Translations under genes and position numbers: made by a program | Part shown: one piece after another, positions 45,818-58,183 of the stretch | How positions within the stretch are numbered: the stretch's first letter is position 1 | How the letters are laid out: the number at the start of each line of letters is the position of its first letter | NCBI GenBank assembly: GCA_965153455.1 | Contig: OZ234495.1 | Span: 3,472,001-3,536,000 of the forward strand | DNA length: 64,000 bases | Reading direction: 5' to 3' | Source: Sphagnum compactum | Lineage: Eukaryota; Bryophyta; Sphagnopsida; Sphagnales | The notes under the pieces: model-generated | What the model was told of the DNA's origin: nothing | Seen by the model: only the letters and a program-made list of their open reading frames with translations | The model's database searches: none

Positions 45818-47220
45818 TCTTTGTTTACATGGTCTGCTGGTGTATTGTGTACCTGCATGCTTAGTTGTACATTTCATGTGTTGACCAACCCGTAGAGTAA
45901 AACCCTGGATATCTTTCGCATGACAAGTCCAAGTGTCATTGTCCTGGAAAAGAATACCGTTACTGTAGGGAGGTTAGTAGAGATTGGTAGGTTTCTGGGC
46001 ACCCACTGTTTTCATATTTGTGGTCATTTCCTACTAGTTTTGCAGGGGAGGAAAATTTTGTCTTCTTCCATTTTTCACTGTATCCATCACTAATTGCCAT
46101 GGATAGATCATTGCAGTCAGATTTGGCTATGGTTTTTAAGGTTGCATATGCAAGCTGTTTGCTACTCAATTGTTTTCTCTCACGACAACTGCACAGAGAC
46201 CCACACTACTGTGGAGAGCTGGAACAGAATGGGATTTAGTTATTGATGGCCAAATTGTGTTGATGGTGTGTCCAAATCTCTATTTAGTGGAATCCACTTT
46301 TGCCTTTGCCAGGATCAGCTGCTACAGCAGCTCAAATCTTTGTGTAGACTGCATCTAACGGAAGCATAGTCCTTACATAACTACTTGTACCTTCAAGCTT
46401 ATTTTGTGAAATTGTGTTGTTGCATTGGGAAGATATGTAACATCCTCAAGGCCAGCATGTCATAATGAACTTTTAGGGCTTTGATGTCAAAGAAATTTTG
46501 CAATCTTTTTCACTTGCTCTTGCTCTTAGAGGAGTGCTGCATTTGATGAAATTGATGAAATGTATGGTATGTTCCACTGGGACAATGTGCATATATGTAC
46601 ATAGTACGTACCAGGGACCATATTTGGGTGCCCCATCCATTCTTTTGTTAGGAATAAAAGATGGGGGAATTATTATCTCCTTTTTGAGTCATTTGTGGGT
46701 ATCTCATTTGGAAGTGGATGGGGACATGCTTATTCCAAGGCTCTCCATACTTGTGTGTAATGCAGTAGCCTAGCAAATTTGGCAATAAATAATAATTGAT
46801 AGTACAAAAATTCCGTACTAAAATTCAGGAATTTTGAGAAATTGTTAAAGGTATACTATTGAATATGTCCAAAATTTAGAGTAAATAATTGCTGGATCTT
46901 CCTAGAATTTGGTAATGTCTACAGGCCAAAGGGAAATTCTATGAAGTAATAACTTATAAATGTGTATGACCGATAATGTTTGTTCTTACTATTCAATTCA
47001 TGTCATCCATTGATCATCCAGAACATCCAAAATAGGATGGTCCACCAATTTTTGAGAATGGCCTATTGAATGCTTTGAGAACTACTAGAAACACTAATAT
47101 TTTCCAAAAGACTTGCTGATTATTTTAGTAATTTTTTTAATGATTGTGCCAAAGTCTTAGGAGAAATTTATTAAATATTCAACAACAAATCATCAAACTA
47201 GCTAGGCTATTATGATATTT
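45818..47220. other. VPS37 3' flank, no gene seen
   Basis: The first part is presumably 3' UTR. Frames (62-91 codons) at 45960-46773 on both strands are unrecognised. After about 46800 the sequence becomes AT-rich. Confidence 0.4.
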
Positions 47221-47222
47221 TA

Positions 47223-47264
47223 TTCCAACGATGGTGATTCATTGGAATTATATCACCATTGGAA
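47223..47264. repeat. imperfect 42-bp palindrome
   Basis: TTCCAACGATGGTGAT at the left pairs with ATCACCATTGGAA at the right, apart from a 3-nt bulge. Isolated in AT-rich DNA. Confidence 0.5.
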
Positions 47265-49885
47265 CTAGTTTAAAGGTAAGATAACTTTAGGTTCCATAAG
47301 TCATCCTTTGGATAGTTCCAAATTGGAATTGTTAAACCCATTCTTAATTAAAGAGGAATGGAAAGCTATCTTTCTGGATTTGTGTATTTTATGAGTTTTT
47401 CTTGTTTTTCTTTTTTGATAACACCATAATCACAAGCCAATTTTCAATACTTTTCACACCAATTTGCATCCCATTTTTCTCCAATTGAATTTAATCAAAT
47501 TCAATAAGTTTACTTCAATAAATTTCAAATCAAGTTGCATGGAATGTAATTCAATATTCTCATTTGAATGAAACTTAATTGCCACGTTCATTTTTTTCAT
47601 TAGTTGATCTTTCACTAGTAGCACAATAGTGTGGAGCCCCAACATCAACATATATTTTAAGATAGTTGTTTGTTTTGTTTTGTCTATTTGTTTGTGACCA
47701 CACCTTAACCTTCCTAAACCACGGGCCCCTTGTTATGTTTTTAGTATTGTTAGAAAGCCTTCAGCCATGCAATGTGCACAATGGTCATTTCACAATTCTC
47801 TAATCAATGTAGCAAATATTATTGAATTAAAGTGATTTTAATCATAAGAAATTAATTTTAAACCTTTTTTTAAAATTCACCAATCAATGTGTTTTCATCA
47901 TATGAGGAAATGCATTTGTGCATGAGGAGTCTCTCATTGGCCATCCCATTAGTCATCCTCACATTCAACAATTTCAACCAATAAATGTTGTTTCATATCA
48001 CATGAAAAATGCATTTACCTATTCATCTTGTGGGGGAAATGCATGTGGAATCTTCCACTGGCCATTTTATCAACCCTTTCTTTGTTTTCTTTTTCACATC
48101 CCAAACTTTAACACCCAAGGGCCAATGTCATTTGAAAATTTTTCACAATTGAGTTTTTTTGATAAATCATTCTCTTAAAGCTTTGAAAATGATCCCATTT
48201 GGGCTAACAACACAACAGTCCACTAGTACTAATAGTATTATCTTGTGTATGTACACAAGATTAAAATTTTGACCAAAAGCATTGATTGATGCACCCTTTT
48301 TCTAGTTTGTTCTTGTTTGGCCAAAACATTGGGTGGGTCACAAGACATAATACCAAATTTGAATTCAATCTTTTTGGCATTACCATAACCTAGGGTCAAT
48401 TTCATCATTGTATATTTTATTTTATTTTATTTTTTATATTTACAATTTCGTTTTTGCATAATGAATTTTTCCATCCATTTTTTCTTGGAATTTTCCTGAA
48501 AATTGTTTCATTTTGGATCTACATAGTAAAATTAGAACTAATTTCTTGGGTTAAATTTGAGGCCTCATAGAGTCATTGAACTTGTCCTTTTATGAATTTG
48601 TCAACAATGTCAACAATGCTCGTGTGATGATCTTTTTGTTGATGTTTGTTAATTATGTGTATTTGTGCGAAATAATCAAGCTTCTAGGCATGCCCACAAC
48701 ATTTTTGATTGCTAATGATGTTCCAATAGACATTGCAACTACCAAAAGCCTTTTCATTTCTCTCTTTCATTCAATTTCTCCTCCCTCCTCTTCCTCTTGT
48801 TTTTTTTTTGTGTTTCTTTGCTCTCACACAAATTATTAATCATCTCCAATCTTTTGAGGTGAAGATCATGGATGATTTACTAGTTGCCATCAACTTCATG
48901 AATTTCATAATCACTAGTGTGGTATAATTGTCATTTTCAACACCTCCTCGTATACATTTTACAAATTTTCATTTTAAAGTTCCAAGGATTATTTAATGAC
49001 CAAATTGACACTAGGTTGGGTGAAGGTATGATTGGGTGGTACCACAAAAAACCAAATCAAAGTATGGTTTAAAAACTAAAATTGGTCAAATAATATTCAT
49101 GAGCCTTTTCTTATATATATATCATGTTTATCCATTGCATTTCAAAGTGCATTATTTATGACCTTCAGTTTTCATTGGAATAAAAATAGATGACATTTGT
49201 TAAAATTTTGTATTCCTAATTTTTGTGGCCCTTCCAGGAAGCACAGACCTAAACTTTGACAATTCATAATTAAATTATGTTTACTCAATTGATTACCTAA
49301 TTAAATAATCAAATAAAATACCATCTAAACTATCTTTGAAAATTATATATTGAAAAAACCCCCCAAACATGTATCCAAAATGTTTTTGACCAAAAATTTT
49401 AAGGAAAATAACCACCATTATTTTCCTAATTTCAATTTTTGGTTAAGAAATGATTAGGAAAATCTAAAATTTGAGATTTTTTTATTTTTTTAGAATTTCA
49501 AAATAATACAACCTATTTAATGTCTTTACTAAAAACATTTAATGAAAAACCCTTTTTGAAATGTTTCAATTTAAAGTTATAAGGGTCTACTAAAATGAAA
49601 ATGTGACATTCTTTGTATTCCTTGTGGTACCACCCATTCATACTTTCACCCAACTATGGTACTGCCATGATGTCAAATTTGCACGTTGGTGAACCAAAAA
49701 CATGAATATATCCAACTTTATACATATGATTTTTTTTCTACCATTCTTGAAAAGACCATTTCATGTCATCATAATCATGTTCTTGTTCTTTGGGTTCATT
49801 ATTGTTCATTAAATAGCAAGTAATTAGCAATGGTCAATTATCTTGTGATCTCTTTTTGTTATTGTAAGTTTTAATCAAACAATTT
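47265..49885. other. AT-rich stretch, no gene seen
   Basis: Frames are short (at most 87 codons) and composition-driven. No tRNA, exon or transposon domain recognised. Confidence 0.45.
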
Positions 49886-49889
49886 TAAG

Positions 49890-50112
49890 GAAGAAAATTT
49901 TAAACCATAAACTTAAACCTTAAATTCAAAAACGTTTGTATCTAACCTCAACCCTAAAAGTGAAATCCTACAAACCTTAGGTCTTAATTCCTACAACCCC
50001 AAAAATTAAACCCTAAAAGCACCAACCCTGATTCCTTTAAACCACACTTTAAAACCTATAATTTAAACCACAAATTTTTAAACTTACACCTTAAAACCCA
50101 AACCCTACCCTA
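49890..50112. repeat. degenerate telomere-like (CCCTAAA-type) tract
   Basis: Many words such as AACCCTAAA, AAACCTTA, TAAACCCTAAAAG and AAACCCTACCCTA occur over ~220 bp, but no clean heptamer array. It may be a decayed interstitial telomeric tract or simply A/C-rich satellite-like DNA. Confidence 0.4.
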
Positions 50113-50113
50113 G

Positions 50114-50300
50114 GGGTGATGGTTCATTAGTATAACCCATTTTGAAACTTTTGGACCTCAAAAAGGTCCTAGGTTCAAACCCAATGGTGTGTAGATGAAA
50201 TTATTATTGGCCCTTTGCCAATGGGCCTAACTTGGGGGTGTCAACCGATTGTTAGGTTAGGTTTTCTATTGTGCATCAACAAGAATAAATAAATAACCTC
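50114..50300 (+). mobile_element. tRNA-derived SINE
   Basis: The head resembles a tRNA: an A-box-like GATGGTTCATTAGTATAACC near 50117 and a B box GGTTCAAACCC near 50172, about 55 bp apart, consistent with internal RNA polymerase III promoter geometry. A non-tRNA body follows (CCCTTTGCCAATGGGCC hairpin, then a GGTTAGGTTTT stretch) and an A-rich tail AATAAATAAATAACC near 50285. Stem pairing for a functional tRNA is not maintained. Confidence 0.6.
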
Positions 50301-50723
50301 AAATCTCAATCCATGAACATAAACCCAAAAATCCAACTAGTTCTATCACTAAACTTCGATTCTAAAAGTTCAACCTTAAATTCAAGTTCTAAAAATTAAA
50401 ATGTTGACTTTAACTTTAGTCTTGAAAACCCTAAAACCTACACCTTTGCAATTTGAAAATTCCATACAACAAAAACTTAAATTGGGGGAACTCATAATTG
50501 AAAAACATTTGTGCTTGGTACCCCCTTTGGGAATCTTATGTTGAGGTTTTGTGTTTGCTCATTTTTTGGGACTTTGTAAATAACATCAAAGTGAGCATGA
50601 AGAGACAAATAAGGTATGAAAGTGTATCTAAACTAAAAAGGACTTTAAAGATGATTTGAATGGCAACATGAAATCAAGTACCTATATTTGATCCAATACT
50701 TCATTTCTAAGGAAAATTTGGAT

Positions 50724-50754
<31 letters not shown>

Positions 50755-53265
50755 CTTTGAGGAAGAAACTTATTTTCCAACAAATGTTTTAAAATTTTAT
50801 TTTGAGAATCAATTTTTAAATCAATCTTTTTCATGGGTTTTTAAACATATAATCATTTCATGAAAAATTTATATCTTGGAATCAATTTTGTCAAAAAATG
50901 TTGTTTTGATTAATGAATTTCTTTGGATACCATTAAAATTAAATATTCTCAAATGTTTAAATTGAGTGTTTAAATGTGTGATGTATTATCAAGTTAGTCC
51001 ATGTCAATCTCAATTAAAGAGAATGTATATTTTTTATCAAGCAAGACAACACAAAAATAATAATTTTATTTCAAAATCAATTTTTAAAAAATCTATATTA
51101 TTTATGTTAAGGAGAACCAATATTAACTCCTGGGTAAACATATGTATATATAAGCCCTACAACTTTTCAATCATGATCACAAAGAGAAACAACATTGATA
51201 AATGAAAATGGTGGTCTAAATGTTCATCCATAAATAACAATTCAAATGTTCATCAAATAAACTTTTGATTTCAGTTTTGGTTAAATGGTTGTACCTTTTA
51301 TCGCAAGTTGAAACTAACAACAAATAGGAAAAAACGAACTCACAATCAAGGTTGTTAGCATGCCTTTTTGATGCTTGGGATGCCCTTGGAACATGTAGGA
51401 CATTCTTAGTAAATCTTGGTTTCAAAATAGCCCTTGTGGTTGGGGGATGTCCTATGAAGGCTCAAACAACATTGAAAACAATACAAAGATGTTGAAAAAA
51501 GTTGAAAAAATGATAGAACAACAATAAAACAACAAGAACAATGACAAAATGATGAGAAAAAAATTATAATTGTGAGAAAATTCTAAGAACAATAAAACGC
51601 TAGGATAATGCTAAGAACAATAACAAGGGATGTCGAGATTATTTTTTTGGAATGATAGGGGGACCATGATGTTGGGGGACAATGGGCAACATGGATAAGC
51701 ACATTAGGTGATGATAGGGGTGAAAAAATTCGCGTCAAGAAAAAAAGTTTATTTTTTGGATGATGGGGTTGTTGAGGAATGCAAAGGGATGGCAATGATG
51801 AGAAGCATGTGAAAGGTGTTAGGAAGCACATTGGGTGACACTTTGAAAGACATTGAAGGACATTAAATTTTATTTTTTCCAAGCAACTAAAAATAGCAAA
51901 AAACATGACAAAGGACACTAGAAATCATGTGGGGGAACATTGGGAAGCACATTAGGCATGCTAGGAAAAGGTAAATTCGAACTTTCACCCAAAGCAAAAA
52001 AACAATTTGATGAAAAACTTCAAAAGACATTTATTACTAATAAGGACACCGAGATGGACTTTAAGCAACCATGTTCACAATTCATATTATCTTATGACAA
52101 GTTCAAACTAATGTTGCACAATTTTGTACGATTTTGTTTTCTTATGATTTTTAATTTTTCTTTTAAAAAAATTAATTTGATTTCAATTTCAAATCCAATC
52201 CAACACATAAATCGAATGGGACTTTGATTTTTTGTTTTTCTATAGTTTTGAAAATCAAACCCAGTTTTGATATGATTATAAGTAATTTGGATTAGATCCA
52301 ATGATCAAATGTCAATTAACCTTCGATTAACCCTTGATTTATTTTTTTCATAAGTCTTGATCTTGTTATTGGTTTCAATTCCACACATAAATAGAACCAT
52401 GAACATGGCTTTGGGTTTAATTCTTAAACTTCTATAATTTTAATTTTAATTCCAATTCTAATTCCAATTCTTGGTCTTAAAAATCAAACTCAATTTCAAT
52501 TTGGTTGTTACTAATTGGAACCCCCCAACTAGGAAACCAACACTTATTCAGAGCAATAACAATTACAATAACAAAAGTTCCATTAAAGTCCCCCCTCTTC
52601 CAAAAATTACAATTCAATGTCCTCCATTCAAGGTGACAAAATAAATTAAGCAATACTAATTGATAGTACCTTATGTCAAGTTCAAACCAACAACAATTAA
52701 AGTACAAAATGTTTCATGATGTTTCAAAAAAATGAATTCAAAAATTAGAATACCTTATGGCAAGTTCAAATTATTGGGTAGGTTTAGGTCCAAGTTCTAG
52801 GTTATGTTTTGGGCAATGTTTCTTTTGAGAATTTTTTTAATGTAACCTAAGTGGCAACCATCCATAGAAAGATGTAAAATAATGACAATCATCCCTAGAT
52901 TTATGATTAAATTCTGAAATAATAACATAAAAAATTGATGATTTTTACTTGTTTTATTTCTCACTTTTGGTGATTGGAAATTATTCAAAATTATATATAT
53001 ATATATATGAAAAAAAATTCACCGATCAAAAATGTTGGTTTTCAAGTATCCAAACTATATCTTTAATTTTTTGTTGAAACCAAATTTAAATCTATATCAT
53101 GAAACATTTGGTGCTAATTGAAACTTGAACTCAAATTGAATTGTTGTCCTTTTTAAAAACAAGTCCAATTCTCTAGAGTGTAAGTCAATTAAACTAACTC
53201 CTTCTCTATTTATTCGCAAGTCATTTTCTACTTTGAAATCTTCCTAGTCTTTACAGTACAAGCTC
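50301..53265. other. AT-rich stretch, no gene seen
   Basis: Contains an (AT)n microsatellite at about 50722-50750 and a shorter one near 52994-53008, an ACAA/GAA-rich patch near 51460-51600, and a block of CCAATTC/AATTTCAA words near 52140-52500. Frames of up to 111 codons on either strand are unrecognised. Confidence 0.45.
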
Positions 53266-53269
53266 AAGA

Positions 53270-53870
53270 AGTATGTTGTTTTATACTCATTCTTTGTTCA
53301 TCGCATTGCATTTTGTTTTGAAATTTGTTTTGCATTGTGTGTTCATCATTTGTGAACTTCTATTGTCATGTTCATTGTGTAATGTGTATGTTCATCACAT
53401 TGCCATCATTTTGAATTACGATTAGGGATCTTGAAGCTTTGAGTTTTTTCTAGTCTGCTATCATGTGTGTTCAAATCGTGTTTCAAGTTAAATTATCTCT
53501 AAGCTTCATCTTCATATTTTCTCATTGTGTCTGTGAGCTTCTGTCTTTGAGCTTCGTGTCTATTCATCGCCTCCATTGCATTGGTTAAGGTTTAAAGATT
53601 TTGAAGCTATGAACTTCATTTTTGCTCATTGTTCCAATAGTTAGGGTTTAGGGATCTTGAAGCTTTGAACTTTGTTTCTACTAATCGTGTGTTTAAGAGT
53701 TGTCCGATCTACTCATTGTGTCTTAAGGAACTTTATTTGATCTGTTCATCATGTCTAAGCTACTTCGTCTTTGTTCATCGTGACTATTCATCACATTCAA
53801 CTAGGGTTTAAAGATATTAATGCTCTGAGCTTCTTTTGGTCTACTCATCTTCTGTGATTATGTTTAAAGT
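53270..53870. repeat. degenerate repeats with AGGGATCTTGAAGCTTTGA motif
   Basis: AGGGATCTTGAAGCTTTGA occurs near 53424 and 53650, with weaker forms near 53594 and 53808, among many GTTCATCGTGT / CTCATTGTGTC words. Unit length is irregular. Confidence 0.6.
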
Positions 53871-54399
53871 TCTTATGGTGTGTTCATTGTGTTTACTCAT
53901 TATGTTGCCATCATGTTATCATCACATTGCCATCGCCCTACTTTGAATTTTTGTTTGTTCCTCACGCTACAATTGAGCTGCTAGATATAGTCTTGTTTGT
54001 TCATCCCTATTGTGTTGCCATCGCATTGCTACAAGGTTTAAGGTTCTGAACTTTACCTATCTCATTTCTTCTTCTTCTAATTTTTTTTGTTTTCTTCCTA
54101 TTAATTTTTCTCTTCTAAGTTCTCTTCTTACCTTTCCTATCTTATCATCTTTGTTTCATCATGAATCCATTACAACCGCCAATGGATTTAAATACAAGAT
54201 GTTCTTTAATGTTTGGCCTTAATCTTTTGTAGATGTAGGTTCATCATCTCATACTCAAATCCTTAACCTTGTTTCTCCCTTATCACCATCATCTTTTGAT
54301 GATCTGGTTCAGCTTTAAAGTTTTGATTTTGATTTTTAAGTTGCAATTCTCAAACCACAAAAGAAATGCAGCAAAAAGAAATGGGGATTAAATCGGGTT

Positions 54400-56030
54400 T
54401 TTTAGGAGGTGTGGGTTACAAAATTACCTTGGGCTAAGGCTATGGTTGGGTGTGATGGGAAGTTTAACATGGTGCGTTACAAGATTTGCAATGAACCTGA
54501 TGGCAGGGAAAAAGATTGATTCCTAAGTTTGATAGTTTGCAGAAGCATGCAGGTAGGAGGAAGTGCAAGGTTGCATGTCTTGGACTTACTATGGGGCAAT
54601 ATTTTATGTCTATAAATAATCAGCATGCCAAGAATGAGCGATTGTGGGTTAACATGGATCAAAATATTGTTGTTAAAATGGTGGATAGTTATAGTGAAGC
54701 TAATGAGAAAAAACACAAGTTCATTCAATTTGTGGCATCTTTTGGCTCTTGAAACTTGGCCAACCTTTGATAGATTTTGAGAGCATGAAGGAGCTTTTTG
54801 GTATCTTGTTCAGGTGAAGAACACTCTACATAAATACTAGTTTGATTCCACTAGCTAGGACATGGTTAAAAGCATGCATCAGATTGTCATTAAATCCACC
54901 AGAGTTGTTGTGTAAAAGGCTAGGTACCTTGCTAGCAGCTATGATGAAATTACCACAATTGACAATTAGTCTTAGTGTAGTGTTCATGTTTATGTTGTTG
55001 ACAACTTTAAAAGGATTCCATTATTGCTGAATCTAGAGAGGGTGATTGGTGGAGGTAATGTTAATAACCTAACTCAATTGATTATGAAGTCTTTGATGGA
55101 GTATGGGGGCTTGACATCTTGTTAACTAGTAGCAAGTTGATTTGTTTTGGATCAGATGGAATTGTAGAGTTCACAGGGCTACAAATTAGTGTTGACACTC
55201 ATCTTAAATCCAAGGTTGCACCTTTTGTGACTACAATGCACTGCATGGCACATTGGACAAGCCTAGTAATGTAAATTCTTTTTGTTCAACCCCTAATTGG
55301 TAAGCTTGAGGGGTTGTTGTAGATTACGTACACATATTTCTCATCTTCACCTTAAAGACATTTAGAGTATGGAACTTTTGCCAAGTTGCTTGAAACCAAG
55401 GGTTTAAAATTGCTTCATAATGTAAAAATTAGGTGGATATCCATGTTGTCTCCTACCAAGTGAATTTTTACAAAATACAAAATTCTAGCGGTAAAGATGC
55501 ATGATGACTTACATATTGTGATAATTCAGTAAAAATTAACTTCCAATATCTTTGTGACATTGAGGTGGTGATGGGGCTGGCTTGCATCATGTTTCTGTTG
55601 GAGTCAGTCCATGTGCTTATTAAGTTTACGCAGTTGTGTGTGATTTTGTCATTGTTGTGAAAATGTATTGTGCTGAATTTGTACAACATGTATTTTGATC
55701 TTGAAAAGAAATATGGTGTAGAATAGTTCAAAGCATTTTTGGACCTGCATGAAAACAACAATGACCAATTGTTGATTGTTTAGTGGACTGATTCTGCAAC
55801 AAACATCTAGTTTGTGATTTTTTACTTCATGGGCAAGCAATCCAATTGCGTAAAAAAACATTTCTTACTGGGGTGTTCACTCAAGTTACATGTGATGATT
55901 GGCCATCAACGTTTAAAATTGTTAAGGTGTAGTGTTCACATTTTGCCATATTTTTGATCAAATAATTGGAGCGACGATTCCCCAACCAGGTATTGATGAA
56001 TACAACAGGCATCATTTATCCTTAATATTG
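54400..56030 (+). pseudogene. decayed hAT-type transposase (ZNF862-like family)
   Basis: Plus-strand frames give colinear fragments: LPWAKAMVGCDGKFNMVRYK then ICNEPDGRE (about 54430-54510), PKFDSLQKHAGRRKCKVACL (about 54517-54580; the open frame 54516-54752 continues with NQHAKNERLW), then across several stops VHVYVVDNFKRIPLLLNLE (about 54977-55032), SKLICFGSDG (about 55133-55162), TTMHCMAHWTSL (about 55220-55255), HLEYGTFAKLLETKG (about 55363-55410) and IRWISMLSPTK (about 55429-55460). A BED-like CxxC-containing N terminus followed by a MHCMAH-type segment is typical of hAT-derived ZNF862-like proteins. Many stops show it is long dead. Confidence 0.65.
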
Positions 56031-57250
56031 GTTCAATCCTCTCACTAAGGAAACACATCAAGGACAATTAGCCTTACTAAAGGTTCAATTTTGTTTTGCA
56101 ACTTTGTCATTTGACTTTGGTTTAATTTAACATCTAGCAGCATGTTACAACATCGACTGTTAGAATATTTTGCATTAGCATAATTGTCTATAGCTATGAT
56201 TTTAGGTAGCGTTGAAGATGAACGTTGTTTCTCTACCTTGTCTTTCTTAAAATTCAAGTTGCGCAACCGGCTAATCAAACATTTGGATTTGGTTGTCAAG
56301 ATGTTTACATAGGATCATTACATTTTGGATAGTTTTCCTTATAGGAATATGCCATGAAGGATTGGAATGATAATAAGGTGAAGTATGTAGTTGATTGTTA
56401 GATTTTTATGTGTTTTGCTAGTAGCTCATGGTGCAAATGTTTACTAATTCTTGCACTTATTGCTTGTATGACAGCAAGCTATTTATTATGGTTGTTGGCA
56501 TGAGGATTATAGTTGTTGATCAAGAATTCAGCTTGGTACGTGACATGTATACAACTCCTAAGCATTATATAAATTAATGGAGGTTTGGATTTCCACTTCG
56601 GCTCTTTTTCATTGAATCAAATTGTGTTTCTTTCAATTTTTGTACAGTGCATGTGTGTTGCTTGGTTTATGTTATTGTTGGATTGTGGGTGGGTGTTGTA
56701 CAACTGGTTTTGTTCTGATGCATCGGCAACTTCTTATTAATGTGGGCATGTAGGTATGGTTATAATGTGTGTGGCAAGGCATATCTAGGTTGGGCTACAA
56801 TGGGGAGGATCCTTAAGGATCAAGGTTCAACCCCCCCTCCCCGCCCCCCCCCCCCCCCCCCAATCCATTTGTTGTTTTGTTTTTGCAATTTTCATTTTGT
56901 TTCTTTGTGTCCTAATATTGAACAACCAAGATTGCCGATTGGTCACCTACAAAATGAAAATGATTACCATGTTTCTTACATTTCCATATACTTGATCAAC
57001 ACACAATCTCGCATTAGGGACAATGTTTTGCCAACACACATCATATGCTACCTTGGATCATCACCTAATTTTGAGTGCTTAAGTTCTAAAGGAGCAATTC
57101 TAAAGGAGCAAGAATCTGCCTAATTAAAATAAAAGGTAGAGCCTCAGCCACTTACTCCTCACCTTTTCAAATTACCATGAATAATTTGCATATGGGTTGG
57201 TACGCAGCCTGCCAAGACACCTTGGTATTTTGAAAAAAAAAAATCACTGA
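56031..57250. other. no gene seen; contains a poly-C run
   Basis: A C-rich run at 56831-56861 (interrupted once by TCCCCG) lies inside a 127-codon frame (56740-57123) whose proline tract is just this run. I do not regard that frame as a gene. The left part may hold the tail of the preceding hAT relic. Confidence 0.4.
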
Positions 57251-57515
57251 TGTAGGGAGACCAAACTTGAAGAAGAAACGTAGTGAGTAGCATTATTGTG
57301 AAGCCTAAGTGCCACTAAAATTGAGCTTTTTTATGCTCTAGAGATGTTTGTATCCACTAGAGATGACCCTCAAATGAATGTAGGGACGCCAAACTTGAAA
57401 GACACATAGTGATTAGCGATGTGAAGCTCAAGTGGGTGCTTCAGCCAGTTTTATTTATGCCAGAAACGTTTCTGACATGACCCTAGAATGAATGTGGGGA
57501 CACCAAACTTAATGT
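57251..57515. repeat. three diverged repeats upstream of Aurora
   Basis: GTAGGGAGACCAAACTTGAA (about 57253), GTAGGGACGCCAAACTTGAA (about 57380) and GTGGGGACACCAAACTTAA (about 57494) mark units about 127 and 115 bp long that also share a CTCTAGAGATG / ACATGACCCTAGAATGAATG stretch. Confidence 0.65.
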
Positions 57516-57516
57516 G

Positions 57517-57560
57517 ACCGTTAGGGCGCCAACATTTTGAAACCCGCGGTCTGCCGTTGC
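57517..57560 (+). promoter_or_regulatory. E2F-like and MSA-like elements in the Aurora promoter
   Basis: GGCGCCAA at 57525-57532 reads TTGGCGCC on the other strand, an E2F-type core. CCGTT at 57518-57522 and 57554-57558 reads AACGG on the other strand, the core of the plant mitosis-specific activator recognised by MYB3R factors. They lie about 625-665 bp upstream of the Aurora start codon. Such short motifs occur by chance; their clustering before a mitotic kinase is what makes them worth listing. Confidence 0.35.
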
Positions 57561-58183
57561 GCTCCAACTCCGACGCTCCTTAACTGTCCTCCCATGCGTT
57601 GCTATTGTTTTCTTCTTCCTTCACTCCCATCGCCAACAGAAAGCCGCGAGCAAGTGTTGGGACGGACGGACTGACGGACGGACGTGTGGGGGCGCTGCTA
57701 TCGTGAGGTAGCTGTATGGAGCGACAGTCTGTTCTTCTTTCGGACTTTCTCGTGTAGAAAGAGAGAGAGATACAGAGAAGAGGGGGAAGGGAAGGGAAGA
57801 AATAGAGAGAGTCGGGAGAGGAGAAAGCTTTGGGGCCGTGTGTGCTGGGAAGTGGTTTCAAAGCGGAAGGAGTTACTAGTTTTTTTTTTTTTTTTTTTGG
57901 GGGGTGTTTTAGGTTTTGTTAGTTTTGATGCTGGTTTGTAGATATAGGGGAAAGGTGCGGGGGTGTTGTGAGCGGGGGTCGTTCGTGGAGAGATCCGTGG
58001 AAGGAGTGCGGTTGAATGAGCTGCATAATAGGAGTGTTTTCAACAGGAATGGGCGGATGATGCGGTGAGAAAACAAAGAAGGCGGGTTTTATATATGAAC
58101 TTTCGGTGACGGGGAGGTCTCGATTACGAGCTTTGGGAGAGAAAGAGCTGAACATAGAACAAGAGGGTTTGGTTTTTGCAACC
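57561..58183 (+). promoter_or_regulatory. Aurora 5' leader / proximal promoter
   Basis: GC-richer than the surroundings, with a GA-rich tract (about 57757-57830) and a T run of about 18 (57880-57898). The start codon context is GCAACCATGGG. Transcription start not located. Confidence 0.4.

Noticed and set aside
49890-50112. Chromosome-end telomere array
   Set aside because: Words are degenerate and mixed, and AT-rich DNA and genes continue on both sides.
56740-57123. 127-codon plus-strand ORF with a proline tract
   Set aside because: The proline tract is a C run and the rest has no domain or splice support.
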